This document shows positions 10,391 to 21,548 of a stretch of DNA of 64,000 nt, piece by piece. Numbering within the stretch: position 1 is the stretch's first letter; each line of letters begins with the position of its first letter. The position numbers and the translations under genes are program-made. The notes beneath the pieces are model-generated. The model worked only from the letters and a program-made list of their open reading frames with translations, made no database searches and had not been told where the DNA came from. Source of the DNA: Icerya purchasi (lineage: Eukaryota > Arthropoda > Insecta > Hemiptera > Monophlebidae); contig CM077115.1 in assembly GCA_039619475.1 (NCBI GenBank), forward strand, positions 514,682,815-514,746,814. Reading direction: 5' to 3'.

Positions 10391-12380
10391 GTATTTTTTT
10401 TTTTTTTAATTATGTTTAATTTTACTACTGAATAACTTGAAGCATTTAGACAACTTTACAGAACATCGCACGTGAAAAAATTGTTTCGACTTACAAAATT
10501 TGGAATACAGATTAACGAATAAAAAGTTAATGTACATAATTAATACAACTGGAAATGCGTCTACTGAACTGAGCTAAAAATGGTTTTAAAAGAGATCTTT
10601 TATATAAATGGCAGTATGTAAGTATTATTCCGGATTGTATTTAATCTTGCTAAAGAAGATTTCAAAAAGTTTGAGGATTTGGCTCTCGCAGTGGATGAAG
10701 AAACTTTTCGAAAATAGATTATGAAGGTCTTTTTGACTAATTGTCATCATCTATGCTATACTGAAAAGAAACTCCATGAAACCTTCTGTTTCACATATCA
10801 CAATATGACTATTATTTTCAAGTTCGCACACACCTCCACTTCATCACCACAAATGAATCTCAAGTCAGCTTTGTTATCTTTCTATAATTTGTTCTTTCTT
10901 GCACAATAATTCTCACTTTTGTTTTTTCGTATTTTCTTCATGTTATCTAACACATATTTATTTTCTTTTTTTCTTTTATTTAAATTCGTTCTACATATTT
11001 CCTTTCAAGAATTATGCTTATCAGACTAACTACTCCTCAGTACATGTTATACCCAATTTTTTTCCATTTTCTAATCTTCGTTACCACATAGTTCGCTTTT
11101 CATTTTCTGCTATTAATATTTTATCACTTTTTTAATGTTTTTTATACATGTAGTCTTCAACATTCACTTCAGTATCAATGCTTCAACCTGAATAAATCCT
11201 TTCATTCATTCACTCCCAATGGCAGGCTTTCTGAGCCTTACAAAGAAAAAAAAAAAAAACATAGCAAAATAAAGTACCATACATCATACTTATGACTGCT
11301 GCTCGATATCGAAAAATACTTTTTTGTACATGAGTGTGCGTATGTGCCTACAAACTGTGCTCAGGTATATGTATCTACAGTTCGTACAAAAAGCTAGTAT
11401 AAATCCACAGTTTTAAATGGACAGTATGCGGAAAGTACTTCATTCGTGATCACTAATCGCGCACAAAATTAAGGATTTTTGGTTTAATAAATTCTTCTCT
11501 GCCCGTAAAGTATGATTAAACACTGATAATTCAAAAATAGTGCGGGGAATATGACAACGACTCTAGTTAATAATAACTTTATTGGCAGTAACGAAACACA
11601 CTTTATATCCACCCGTGATCAGTATCCGAATTAGTTTGAATATCAATAAAATATCATCGTGATACTTGCACAATATTTTCGATTCATTTATGTTTTTTTT
11701 GTGATATATATATATCTAGCACACGATTTTCGAACCGTCATTATGTGACTGCTCGCTGATCAGCTGAGACAACCAAGGCCGATGCTTTTTTTTTTTTGCC
11801 TATTCGTTCCTCGCCGTTTCCAGGCATCTTATTTCTTATCAACTCGCTATCATCGGTCAACATTTTTGATTACTTCCGTCTTGTTCCTTTTCTTATTAAA
11901 AAACTTTACAAGGTTATGTTACTATTTTTCTATAATTCGCAAGCCCCTAGATTTGAACTTACATAATTTTTTGTAATCTCTTAAATTATCACAAATAAAA
12001 ATTTAAAATACAGAATTTAATCGGAAAATTCAAATATTAATTCGAAAGTAACTTCCGTATAATTACTAAACGTTATTAAACAATTTGGTTGCGCTGAATA
12101 TTAATAAACGATGAAATAAGAGGATGTTAATATTCAAACGTTTAAACATAATACTCGGCCATTGAAAATGCTAAACATGATGTTTTCGCGGCGTTTTTCG
12201 CTATTTATTTAACGTGAATAATAATTTATCATTGCAAAATATTTATCCAAATCTATATTTGTAGGTACTGCTCACTGTGCGGATGCGTTACCTTCATCAC
12301 CTAATGATGATCCGCAGCTGGTAGATGTGAGGGAAAATATTGTTTCGATACTAGCCAGCTGGCTGAATGTGGAGAGTTAG
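10218..12380 (+). CDS. S28-family serine peptidase, last two coding exons (partial)
   Basis: These are the 3'-terminal exons of a lysosomal/secreted serine carboxypeptidase of family S28 (Pro-X carboxypeptidase, dipeptidyl peptidase II, thymus-specific serine protease group). Exons 10218-10390 and 12265-12380 join in frame: one base, G, ends the first and GT starts the second. The first exon reads INPTNMIFVQHDRDPWYTVG, where the Asp of DPW (codon 10321-10323) aligns with the catalytic Asp. The second reads KGTAHCADALP, where the His (codon 12273-12275) is the catalytic His, then ends ILASWLNVES and a stop. Family members usually have N.G..DPW; here the N.G is HDR, a mild departure. The catalytic Ser and the N-terminal two thirds must lie upstream and were not found, so subfamily and signal peptide cannot be judged. 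Function as a peptidase cleaving after proline is from family knowledge only. Confidence 0.85.
10391..12264 (+). other. S28 peptidase intron
   Basis: GT-AG intron in phase 1. It contains a copy of the unnamed dispersed repeat at 11683-11830 and otherwise AT-rich, low-complexity sequence. Confidence 0.75.
11683..11830 (+). repeat. Unnamed dispersed repeat, copy 2
   Basis: Same orientation and colinear with 1099-1265 (see that entry). It sits inside the last intron of the S28 gene. Confidence 0.6.
12265..12380 (+). CDS. S28 peptidase last exon (catalytic His, stop)
   Basis: The acceptor is ATATTTGTAG. The exon opens with GT, completing a Gly codon, and codes for TAHCADALPSSPNDDPQLVD, then a helix ending ASWLNVES and TAG at 12378-12380. 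The layout G(A/T)AHC, a proline-rich loop and a long C-terminal helix is typical of S28 C-termini. An AATAAA lies about 340 bp downstream at 12718-12723, inside the palindrome listed separately. Confidence 0.85.
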
Positions 12381-12693
12381 GACGACAAATGAAAAATTTA
12401 ATAACTCAATCAAGTACAGCTGATGTTTGGTTAAAAAAGACAAATCTTAAAACCATTCTTATTGGAAATTATGCAGATAAGCACCATATAAATATAGTTA
12501 CTTATTCATTTTTGCACTATCTCCAACTCGGTAACATAAAAAATATCTTTTACGTTAGCAACCGCGAAGTAATCAGAAAAATTGTATTTTTAAAACTGTT
12601 TTACTCTTTCTGTCCTATTTATGTAATTAAATCGCTTGAAGGATACTCAAAATCCGCTTTTTGGCATTTTTAATTGTATCTTCGTTAAATGAA

Positions 12694-12807
12694 ACAAAGA
12701 AAAAAGGAAAAATGGAAAATAAAGGGCAAGAATAACAAAAAAATATTCTCAGCAATATTTTTTTGTTATTCTTGCCCTTTATTTTCCATTTTTCCTTTTT
12801 TCTTTGT
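12694..12807. repeat. Perfect 54-bp inverted repeat with 6-nt loop
   Basis: Left arm 12694-12747 and right arm 12754-12807 are exact reverse complements, separated by CTCAGC. The left arm includes AATAAA on the + strand. If transcribed it would form one long unbroken hairpin. It lies about 310 bp past the S28 stop codon, probably in or near the 3' UTR. Confidence 0.9.
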
Positions 12808-13189
12808 ACCACCAATACTGTAATAGTTGTATATATGAAAAAATAGTTTTAGGTCTATGTTAATTGAAAGAAATCATGTTTCGTACTTACTTGAGGCGAT
12901 GTTATTGTTGAAACACAGTCCATTATCTACAACTTTACTGTAAAATATGTGTACATGTAAGAAAATAAAAGCATTAGTTCAGAAATTTGATAACGTTGAT
13001 ACTCAAAAAATGTTCAACAAAACACACTACATATACGCTACAGTACACTCAGCTCTGCAGTATAGCACAGACCAGAAACCTAAAATTATTGCGAAGGAAC
13101 TTTACTAAACTAACCTATTTTGGACTGAATTTTAAAAAATCAGTAATTTTTCCTTGTTTCGCTTTGGGTTTTAAATTTGTGTAAAGTTT

Positions 13190-14730
13190 CTGTATTCTTG
13201 CATGGCATCTTCAATTTTGCGCTTAAACATTGAGCTCCTTTCCGCAGATGGATCAGCACCAATAGAAAATTCTATAAGATGATGGGATAGTTAAATGCTT
13301 TCGGTAAGCGTTTTGACGCTTCACTATTTCCCATGAGTCGTATCTTCTTCTTCACTTTCGTATTCTACCGGCTCCATTAAATCTTCCCAAACTTGTTTAT
13401 TTACTTCTTGACTTGTGACTTGTATTTACTAAATTCTCAATGTCTGTTTCATTTGTTTCGTTGAATCCGTCTTTCCCCCAAAACGAGCAATTTCTTTCAT
13501 GCCTTCAACGATACTTCCTGGAGTCTCGATGTCACTATTACCTCCCAGCGTATATGTTTGAAGCAACTTCTTCCAGAATGACACTAGAGTTAACTGCTGT
13601 TTCAGTTCATCTAATAAAGACTTAATGCACATAACGCAGTCAGCAATGTTAAATTTCTTCCAATAAGTTGTAACCTTTAGTCCAGAATCGGAATCCATCG
13701 CGTCTAAAATAATTTTAAACGTTCTTCTCACGTAATATAATTAAAAAGTTTGAATAATTCCTTGATCCATCCTTGCAATAAAGCGGTACTATTTGGTGGC
13801 AGGAAAACTACTTATATTTTAGGAATGAGCTATTTGGATTTTCTAGAGATGACCAGGAGCATTGTCCAAGACTAAAAGAGCTTTGAAGTCGAGGTTTTAT
13901 GATTTTAGATATTTTACATCGGGTACGGAACGGTTATTGAACCAGTCCATGAAAATAAAGCTGTAATTCACGCTTTTTTATTCGACCGCCAAAAACTGGA
14001 AACAAGGTCTTATTTTTACTTTTCAACGCATGCGGATTTGGCGACCTGTAAATCATGAACGGTTTAATTAAATAATCAATGGCTACATTTGCACAGAGCA
14101 AAATTGTTACTCTGACCTTTGCTACCCTGACTCATGGCACTGATAGTTCATTTTTTGAGATGAAAGTCCTATCGGGCATTCATTTCCAAAACAAGCCTAT
14201 CTCATCCGCATTAAAAATCTGCTCTGGCTTATATTCATTATCCTAGGCGATTTTTAAAAAGTTTGTTAGATAAATATCTGCTGATGCAGCTTCCCCTACG
14301 ATTTTTACACTGTGTAAAGATTTATTAAACCAACCTGATAAAGCTTGAAACGGAATAGCAGCTTCATTTTCGCTCAGCCCTTGACTTAAATGATCATACA
14401 ATCACTCAGCTTTTTCTCGAATAAAAGGTTCACTTATGAGAACCCGTTTTTGATTTGATCTTCGATCCAAATACTTAGTGCGGTTTCCATCTTCTCAATA
14501 GCAGGATTCTTAACTATTTTAACACTTTGGGATGATGAAGTGGTCGCTGAAATCCCAATTTGTTGTTCCAATTTCTTAATGTAACGAGTGGTCGATTCGT
14601 TTACTGCAAAATTTCGAGTAACAGAAGCTACCGACTTACCTTCTTTAAGCCTATCCAGAATTTCAACTTTTTTATACAAAGGCATAACTTTTTTTATCCT
14701 TTTTCTTTCATCACTACCGATTGAGAACAT
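13190..14730 (-). pseudogene. Tigger/pogo-type transposase, degenerate
   Basis: Read from 14730 downward this is a Tc1/mariner-superfamily pogo/Tigger transposase, related to CENP-B and Jerky. The N-terminal helix-turn-helix is open at 14434-14730 (KKVEILDRLKEGKSVASVTR). Then, in broken frames, come PFQALSGWFN, the first DDE block IFNADEIGLFWK, KVRVTILLCAN, LIKPFMIYRSPNPHALK, the second block LLVLDNAPGHL near 13850-13870, and the third block MDQGII near 13765. The C-terminal part is open at 13429-13731 (FKIILDAMDSDSGL ... WKKFNIADCV). There are several stops and frameshifts, so it is dead. Its terminal inverted repeats could not be fixed. Confidence 0.85.
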
Positions 14731-17700
14731 TTTTACAACTTAAATCCTTCACACTACAAAATAATAATTTTAATTAAACATTAATTTTTTTCAGTTCTGT
14801 ACAGTATTTAAGTTTAAAAACAAAAAACAGGTAGTAGGCCTATTATTCTGTGGGTACAATTAACGACTAACAATCAGACTCGGAAAGATCAACAACATTA
14901 AAAACAAAAGCACCGCTAACTTATTTACCAAACGCACACGGCAAAAACCGTTACGAACCAACACTTCCGATCAACTGAATAATGATAATATGCATAGAAC
15001 CGCCCAATTTATGGCGTATCTGCGCGGCGATTTTGATAGGTGACTCATATGCTGCCCACCACTGATAAAAAAATACAATGGAGAGATTTCTTCAATCTTA
15101 AAAATAAATAAGTTACAATACAGACAGAAGTACAGTAACAGTTAATTTCATTAAATTAAATTACAACCGTACATACAGTATTTCAGTTTATTTTTATCGG
15201 TTAATTAAATTATTGTTTATTTAATGAACGATAATGTACTGTATTATGTTGTTTTTTTATTTCACTCATAATGCACGTATACTGTAATACCGCGAATACG
15301 AATAACTTTTAACCGCGAATATGGAAAAGACGTCGTAAAATATTACATCGCGAATAAGGAGATTTGACTAGAATTTTAACCTTGATATTAAAATTTCAGT
15401 AAACAAACTGTGCTGTATGTGAGTACCTTTTTTTTTTGTTAAAATAAAGTTAATGAAAATAAATGAAAACAGAAATTATGCTCGTAATATATCGATGAAA
15501 AAACTGAGAAAATCAAGTTCCACAAAGACAAAAAGAATCACTTTTTAAAATAACAGATTAAAGTGATTACGGCAGAGCAAACCATATGTAATAGGAAATG
15601 TAATGTGGTGACAGAAATGCAGTGAGATAAAAGAGAAGGTAGAAGACATAAAAAATTGAACAATTAAACGATAACATAATTAGAAATAATTAAATCAATA
15701 CGAAAGTATTTTGGTTTTACAGAAGCAAAATTGAAGTAATGATATCGAAAAATATACGACGCGCGTTAGAAGGAACTAAATCCTTCCAAAAGATTCTAAT
15801 TTGCACTTTTTCCATAAGCTATAAAATAATTTAAAAACACACATTCGACTTTGAACTGTTATAAAGAAAATTACGATTTTCTATACTCACAACTTCAGAT
15901 GATTCAAAAGCAATTAAATTAGTTTTTAGTCAAATGAAAACAAGAATATAAGAAAGATGTAGTGCACGGCGTTACTAGGATGAAAATTGTTGATGTACGT
16001 ATACATTTTGCGAGATAATTGTCTAGTTTTACGAGCAGGATTTGTGTTAAGTAATTTCTAGATTTTTATTATTATCACTTAGTCTATTGCAATCTAACCT
16101 CGATGGTAAAACTTCGTGTTTTACATCAGCGGTTTCACCGTAAAATTATTTTATTTATTTTAAGAAATGTCTTTGACATTGTAAGCTGCAGTGAAAGACG
16201 TCTTCTTCCACAAGTGCTCGTAAATAGAGTGTAGATTTGTCGGTGTCTGAATCATCGTTAATGAATATTTTCACTATCCTAAACAAGCGATTGTTTTTGT
16301 TAAAAGCCGAAATACATTCGACCGCGTTAATGCTGTGATCGTGTTTCTTAATACACACCTTCGCAATCGTATAAGCCCTTTGAAAATATTTCTTTGAATC
16401 GTTAAAATAGTAAAGTTTGGTGGCAAAGAAAACTATCAATTCGTTTTGGAACTTATCGTTGACGTAGTAGTAATAGATGCTCTGATGAATGAAATTTTAC
16501 TTGGAAATGATTTTGGCAAACGTTGCCTATTTTTCTTCCGAAACTATTGAAAGGTTTTGTAACTTCATTTCCCGGCTCTGATACAAGTTTTAGGAAACCA
16601 AATCGTTGAATTTACTTCTTTTTCAGGGTTCGCCGCATGACAACAGTAGCGAAAAAAACATATATACCGAAATAAAGCTTTTATAAGATGACTACTACCA
16701 CACTTTAACACGTTGCACCAAGTGAATTTTTTTGTTGACAAATTTTTCAAAAAATTCTATCGGTTTCGTAATTCCGGGGATTTTTTTGACCGGCAAAATG
16801 AGGGCAGAGTACAGCAAACAAAATTCCCAGAAGGTCAAACAGCTTTTAAATTATTTAAGGATGAGTGGAATTTGTAACAATATTTACCAAATCCTTGGCC
16901 AAATATTTCATTAATGAAAGATCCATAGGTAATCTTCCACTGCTAAATGAATGGAATCAACTGTATAGTGAGTAAAGATTTCTTTTGGTTGAAAACTGTT
17001 TACAAATTTTTACAATTATGATATTTTCTCACTCCGTATCAAGTGCAATCAAACCGTTATCCTTCAAGATCATCAAAGGGAAAATTGCCGTTGAAAATGT
17101 ATATGCTATTTTCATCGGGAGTCGCCAACTCAGTAGCAATTTTTGATTTGCAAATAGTTTCATTACACTTTTCTTGCAAGCAAAAATATAGTTCCAGAAT
17201 TATTAAATACTTACTTCTAAAGAAAGATAGGTGTGCTTCCTCTTTTTTGTACTAAATATTATAAATCCAAAAGCATATACTTCTTTTTAATTTTTGGAAC
17301 AAATGGAATTCCATTTATCTGTGAAAATTAAGAGATCCAAGACTTGGGAGATTTTCTGTCACCGATAGTAGAAAATTTATGTACTGTGATAGAAAATGAA
17401 TCCATATCAAGTAATCAACTTCTGCTATTAGTCGTAGGTCACCGAGTTGTATTAACCTCTCTGCAAAATTTTTACCAAATAAATTTATCTACATTGTTAT
17501 AAAAGATGTCCCCTTTCTCTAAAGACAATTACCGAAATGTTTAATTTTATCGATAAAACAGAAAAAAAGGAGAAAAATATTTAATACAAGCGACTCTCGA
17601 AAATAGATGATACAAAATACAGATGTTCTAAGTAAGAAGCAAATAGAGAAGTACTGGGCCTGGTAAAGGTTATACCAACTAAAACAGATATTTTTCATAA

Positions 17701-19224
17701 AATTGCATATGCTTTTGCTGCCTTCTTTTTTCACAATTAAACGCTATGCACCAAATGCGGCAATCAACATCATACTCCAGTTCCTATTTCGATTAGTTTT
17801 TTGAAGAAATAATTACTACCTCCGCTTTTTCAATTATTCAAAAACTTCTAGATATTAAATTTTCTCAAAATCGAATAAATCAGTGATACTTCGTCACGGA
17901 AAAGTTATCCCTTATTGCAATTTAGAAAAACAATTCGGGACATTATCTAAAAAATCGGTAACATCATTTCTAACATTTTCTTTAATAAAGTCATAGTACA
18001 AAAATTATTTATATAATTACATAGAAATTTATATGCACCAGTTTAGTTTTATAATTCCACATACATATTAAATAAATACTACATAAACATCCTTATACAT
18101 AGAGGTTGTCCAAAAAATTTCTAGACTGAACCGATATTTCCGGAACCACGAAAGCTAGCGACAAGCGGTAAAATACGTCGAGTAGCCAAACGTGTGTACG
18201 ACAGCATATTCAAAAATCAAACCTCTAGGTGCAGTAGAACGCGTACGAGACAATCAAATTAATTAAAACTAGTTGTTTACTATTAGCAAGTATCTGCAAA
18301 AATATACAAAATAAGCGAATGCATACCGGCACGACAGAATCATCAAAAAGCACAGCGACAATTTCACCAATAATTACGAATCAGTTGAATGTAGTCAGCG
18401 TTTGTTCGTTTAATTTTTCGTACATCTTCGGATTTTTTTTTTTTTTAGTATGCAACTTAATTAATAAAAAGACAGTGCTGAAAAATATTCAGTATTATAG
18501 ATGTATAAATACAACATTGACTCGCCATCATTGATGTTTAATATACTAGTATAAGGTCTAACAAGATTGAAAAACAGAAAAGCAGCATTTTTGCAGGACC
18601 TTCTTGGAGTTCTTTTCTCAAAAGAACAGCTCCATAAAAAAAATGTCAAAAAGGAATTATTCAAAATAAATGTATAATAATAATCTATAACTTCTGAAAA
18701 TTCATATAAGTGAAAAGTGAAAAATATGAACTACTGCAACCAATATTACAAGGAAAAATAGACGGGGTGTAAAAACGCGGCAGACTGAAAATATTTTGAC
18801 TGGATAATGTAACAAGATGGGTAATCATCAACAATATAAAGGAACCAACGGACGTAGCAGGTAACAGGAAATTGTTAAACATATTTCTCGCGAACGTTCG
18901 CTTAGCGGATAAGGGAAAAAAAGAAATAGATAGAAAAACTATACGAATGAAAACAAAAAAGAATTAGATTAAGATAAAAATAATAATAAGTACAAGAACG
19001 AAAAATCATTTTCCAAAATAAAAATGTAAAAATATTATTTAAAAAATGGTAAATTTTGAAAAGTTTAAAAATACACGAATAATATCAGAAAAGAGAAGAG
19101 ATTTAAGATGAAAATGTATGAAATAAAAAGACGAAAATTTCCAGAATACGAAAATAATTATTCTACAATTCTTGAAAAATGATAAAAAAAGTTCAAAAGC
19201 AGAAGAAAAGGTCATTAGGATGAT
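14731..19224. other. Long interval without a recognised gene
   Basis: AT-rich sequence with only short open frames (for example 16155-16439 on the minus strand and 17043-17255 on the plus strand) that match no family I recognise. At about 15270-15360 a segment with repeated CCGCGAATA and TCGCGAATAAGG resembles Tigger-type terminal sequence and may be the outer part of the dead element at 13190-14730. Confidence 0.35.
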
Positions 19225-19720
19225 TTATTTAACATTGTTGTCAATCAAATCCAGTTTTTCTTCTTTTTCAGCTAAAATTCGTTTTCTCCTAAATTCTAAA
19301 TCTTTAATTTCCTCTGGTTTTTTAACTTTCTTTCTATGCGCCGTTCCAACCTCTCTGCGATTTGCCGCCTGCGTTTTAGGCATAGTTTGTGCTTCCTTCT
19401 TCGCTGTTCCGTTATTCTCTCGTGCCTTCTCCTTATTGTCCATTGCACCCTCCCAGCAATCAATTTATTTCTGATCCCGATCATATAATGTTCAGTTGTT
19501 CGTCGCTTTCAACTAAACAAGCTTCTTTTTACTCCTTCCTCTTACAAACCGATATTCCCACTAAATACTGTGCTTCATTCATTCTCTCTCTTCCTTCTCC
19601 TTCGGTCATTTTAGCCTTGATTCCTTTCTGTCGGCTATTTCTGATCGTGTAGTCTCTTTTACCCCTCTGTTCCATTGTTCTTAGGCCAATGCCCATGTTG
19701 ACGAACCCATTTAAAATTTA
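19225..19720 (+). mobile_element. RNase H non-LTR retrotransposon fragment F
   Basis: The C-terminal end of ORF2 in broken frames: RLRF-type block, LPSSLFRYSLVPSPYCPLHP, the Cys/His module DPDHIMFSC and SLPSPSVILALIPF. The tail is GGCCAATGCCCATGTTGACG, then AACCCATTTAAAA. Its closest relative here is fragment B at 4184-4965. Confidence 0.75.
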
Positions 19721-21340
19721 AAAAATCTGTATTTCTTCGCTCATTGCCTTTCAGTTCTGAAAGTCATCGTCTGCTGCTTAAGTTTAAGTACTTCATTTCT
19801 TTTTGTATGAGAAATAAAAAAGTAGCTGATCACTGATTTTGTGATATAGTTTTTCAAAATTTAAATTCAACTGTTTTATGTGATCTGTGACGTGTAGTTG
19901 CGATACGAAAGAATCTTCATTTAGGTTTTCAACTAAGCACTTCTTGTCAAAAGAGAAACTGTGTATGAACATACAGTTTGAATGAATGGAACAGTACACT
20001 TCGAAAAGTTATTGTTATACTCTTCCATTTTATACTCATAAATAATTTAACAAGTCGCAGCTGATATAATTAAAACGCAATTTCAACGAAGGGATCCATC
20101 AAACAAATAAATCAAAGTGACCGATCAGTCCCGAAATGATAAATAAAATGACAGTTGAGTATATAGATGTACAGGATGAGATAATTAATGAAATGAGAAA
20201 ACGGCCATACATTTTACTGGAATAATTACAAATTAACACCAATACAAAAATTGTTCTTGGAACTATCGTTTTGCAAAAATTATAATACTCCAAGTCGAAG
20301 ACGAACTTCACAGTTGAACTTCTAAAATTCAACTTCAGCTCAGAATGACTTGTCTCAATTTGTACTATAAGACTGCATACATAAAAATTCAGAAAATATT
20401 TCAGTTTACTGCAAATAATATTTCTACATTTTTTGAATAATATTGCAAAAAAGAGAAAAGTACTTATCAAATTTTACTGATGGTAGATTTTAGTTTCCTA
20501 TTCGATTCTAGTAACTATCCACTTTTATTATTTAATGTATCACCACCATACATCAGTAATGAACTAGTCTACACATTGAAAGTAAATTATAGTGTACGCA
20601 TACTTTCAATTCAGACTGCCGCATTTGCATTTAGAAAAGGTGATTATGATTTTTGATAGTTGCTTGAAAAAATTCAAACCTGAAAAAAAGCAGGACTGAA
20701 AACATGCATATATCATAGACGCGCGAGTAAAACTTAGACCGCATTTGTATATCAATTTAAGATCAAGTGATTGTAATTAATCTCTCAGTTAGAGCCTTTC
20801 ATACACATTCTTACCGTGTATAAAATTTCCCTGAATGCTACATTTATACAACGAAAAAGTACGAATAGATGAACACGAGAAAATAAAGCTCTTAATGCAA
20901 TGTGCCTACAAGTGAGAAAATAGATTTGTGTATGAATCGTATCACAAATAGTCTTTATCCTAGGCGCTTTATGAAAAAAAAAAAAAAAAATACAAGGATC
21001 TCAAAAATAAATCAATCATTTTTAAACACAAATATCTGATGCAACTTTGCTTATTGCTGTTTTATTTCTTTATTTACTTTTTCAAACAACAAAACACCCG
21101 ATTAACGTATAAAAATTTTATATTAAATATCGAGAATATTCACAAATCTCGCCATCCGTTCCTTAAATTTATAATGTAATAAATCAAACGTAATTACGTT
21201 ACATTTTCATAAGATATTAAATTTTAAAAAAGGAACCTCAATAATTTACACGTCGTCTTTAGGACTGATGTTTTTATAAAACAAACAAATAGAACAAACA
21301 CCAATGCGTGTGTGTATGTTGGCAGTGAAGGTCCTTTATA
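19721..21340. other. Intergenic DNA downstream of PITHD1
   Basis: No gene was recognised. The 123-codon minus-strand open frame at 20099-20470 is rich in Ile, Leu, Ser and Phe and looks like chance in AT-rich DNA. The T-rich segment at 21061-21080 contains TTTATT, i.e. AATAAA on the minus strand, a possible PITHD1 polyadenylation signal. Confidence 0.4.
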
Positions 21341-21548
21341 TTATAGTACTTCTGGTACACGCTTTATTTCTTTCAATGCATGGTCTTGAGCACGCGGATA
21401 CAGTTCGTAATTAGTCAATACAATGCCCTGCCTTTGCATCGGTGTGTATTCACCACGCAGTCCAATGTAATATACTACAGTCTTATCATCGCCGAAATTC
21501 GTTGGGAAGTGCAGCGTCAAGTTAGTTACTGAACAAAATTTCACTACC
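21341..21548 (-). CDS. PITHD1: PITHD1 exon 5 (last)
   Basis: It opens after the acceptor TTATTTCAG and codes for VVKFCSVTNLTLHFPTNFG, DDKTVVYYIGLRGEY and ... IKRVPEVL, then TAA at 21343-21341. FYIGLRGEW/Y is the most conserved signature of the family. An apparent start inside this exon is not a real start. Confidence 0.93.

Noticed and set aside
16155..16439. 94-codon minus-strand open frame
   Set aside because: No recognisable domain, and the neighbouring sequence gives no continuing exon or transposon protein.
17043..17255. Frame with FKGR-like residues suggesting a piggyBac transposase
   Set aside because: Only a few residues match (SSKGKLPLKMYM); the DDD positions and flanking conserved blocks are not present.
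20099..20470. 123-codon minus-strand open frame
   Set aside because: Composition is Ile/Leu/Ser/Phe-rich as expected from AT-rich chance frames. There is no motif, no splice context and no family resemblance.
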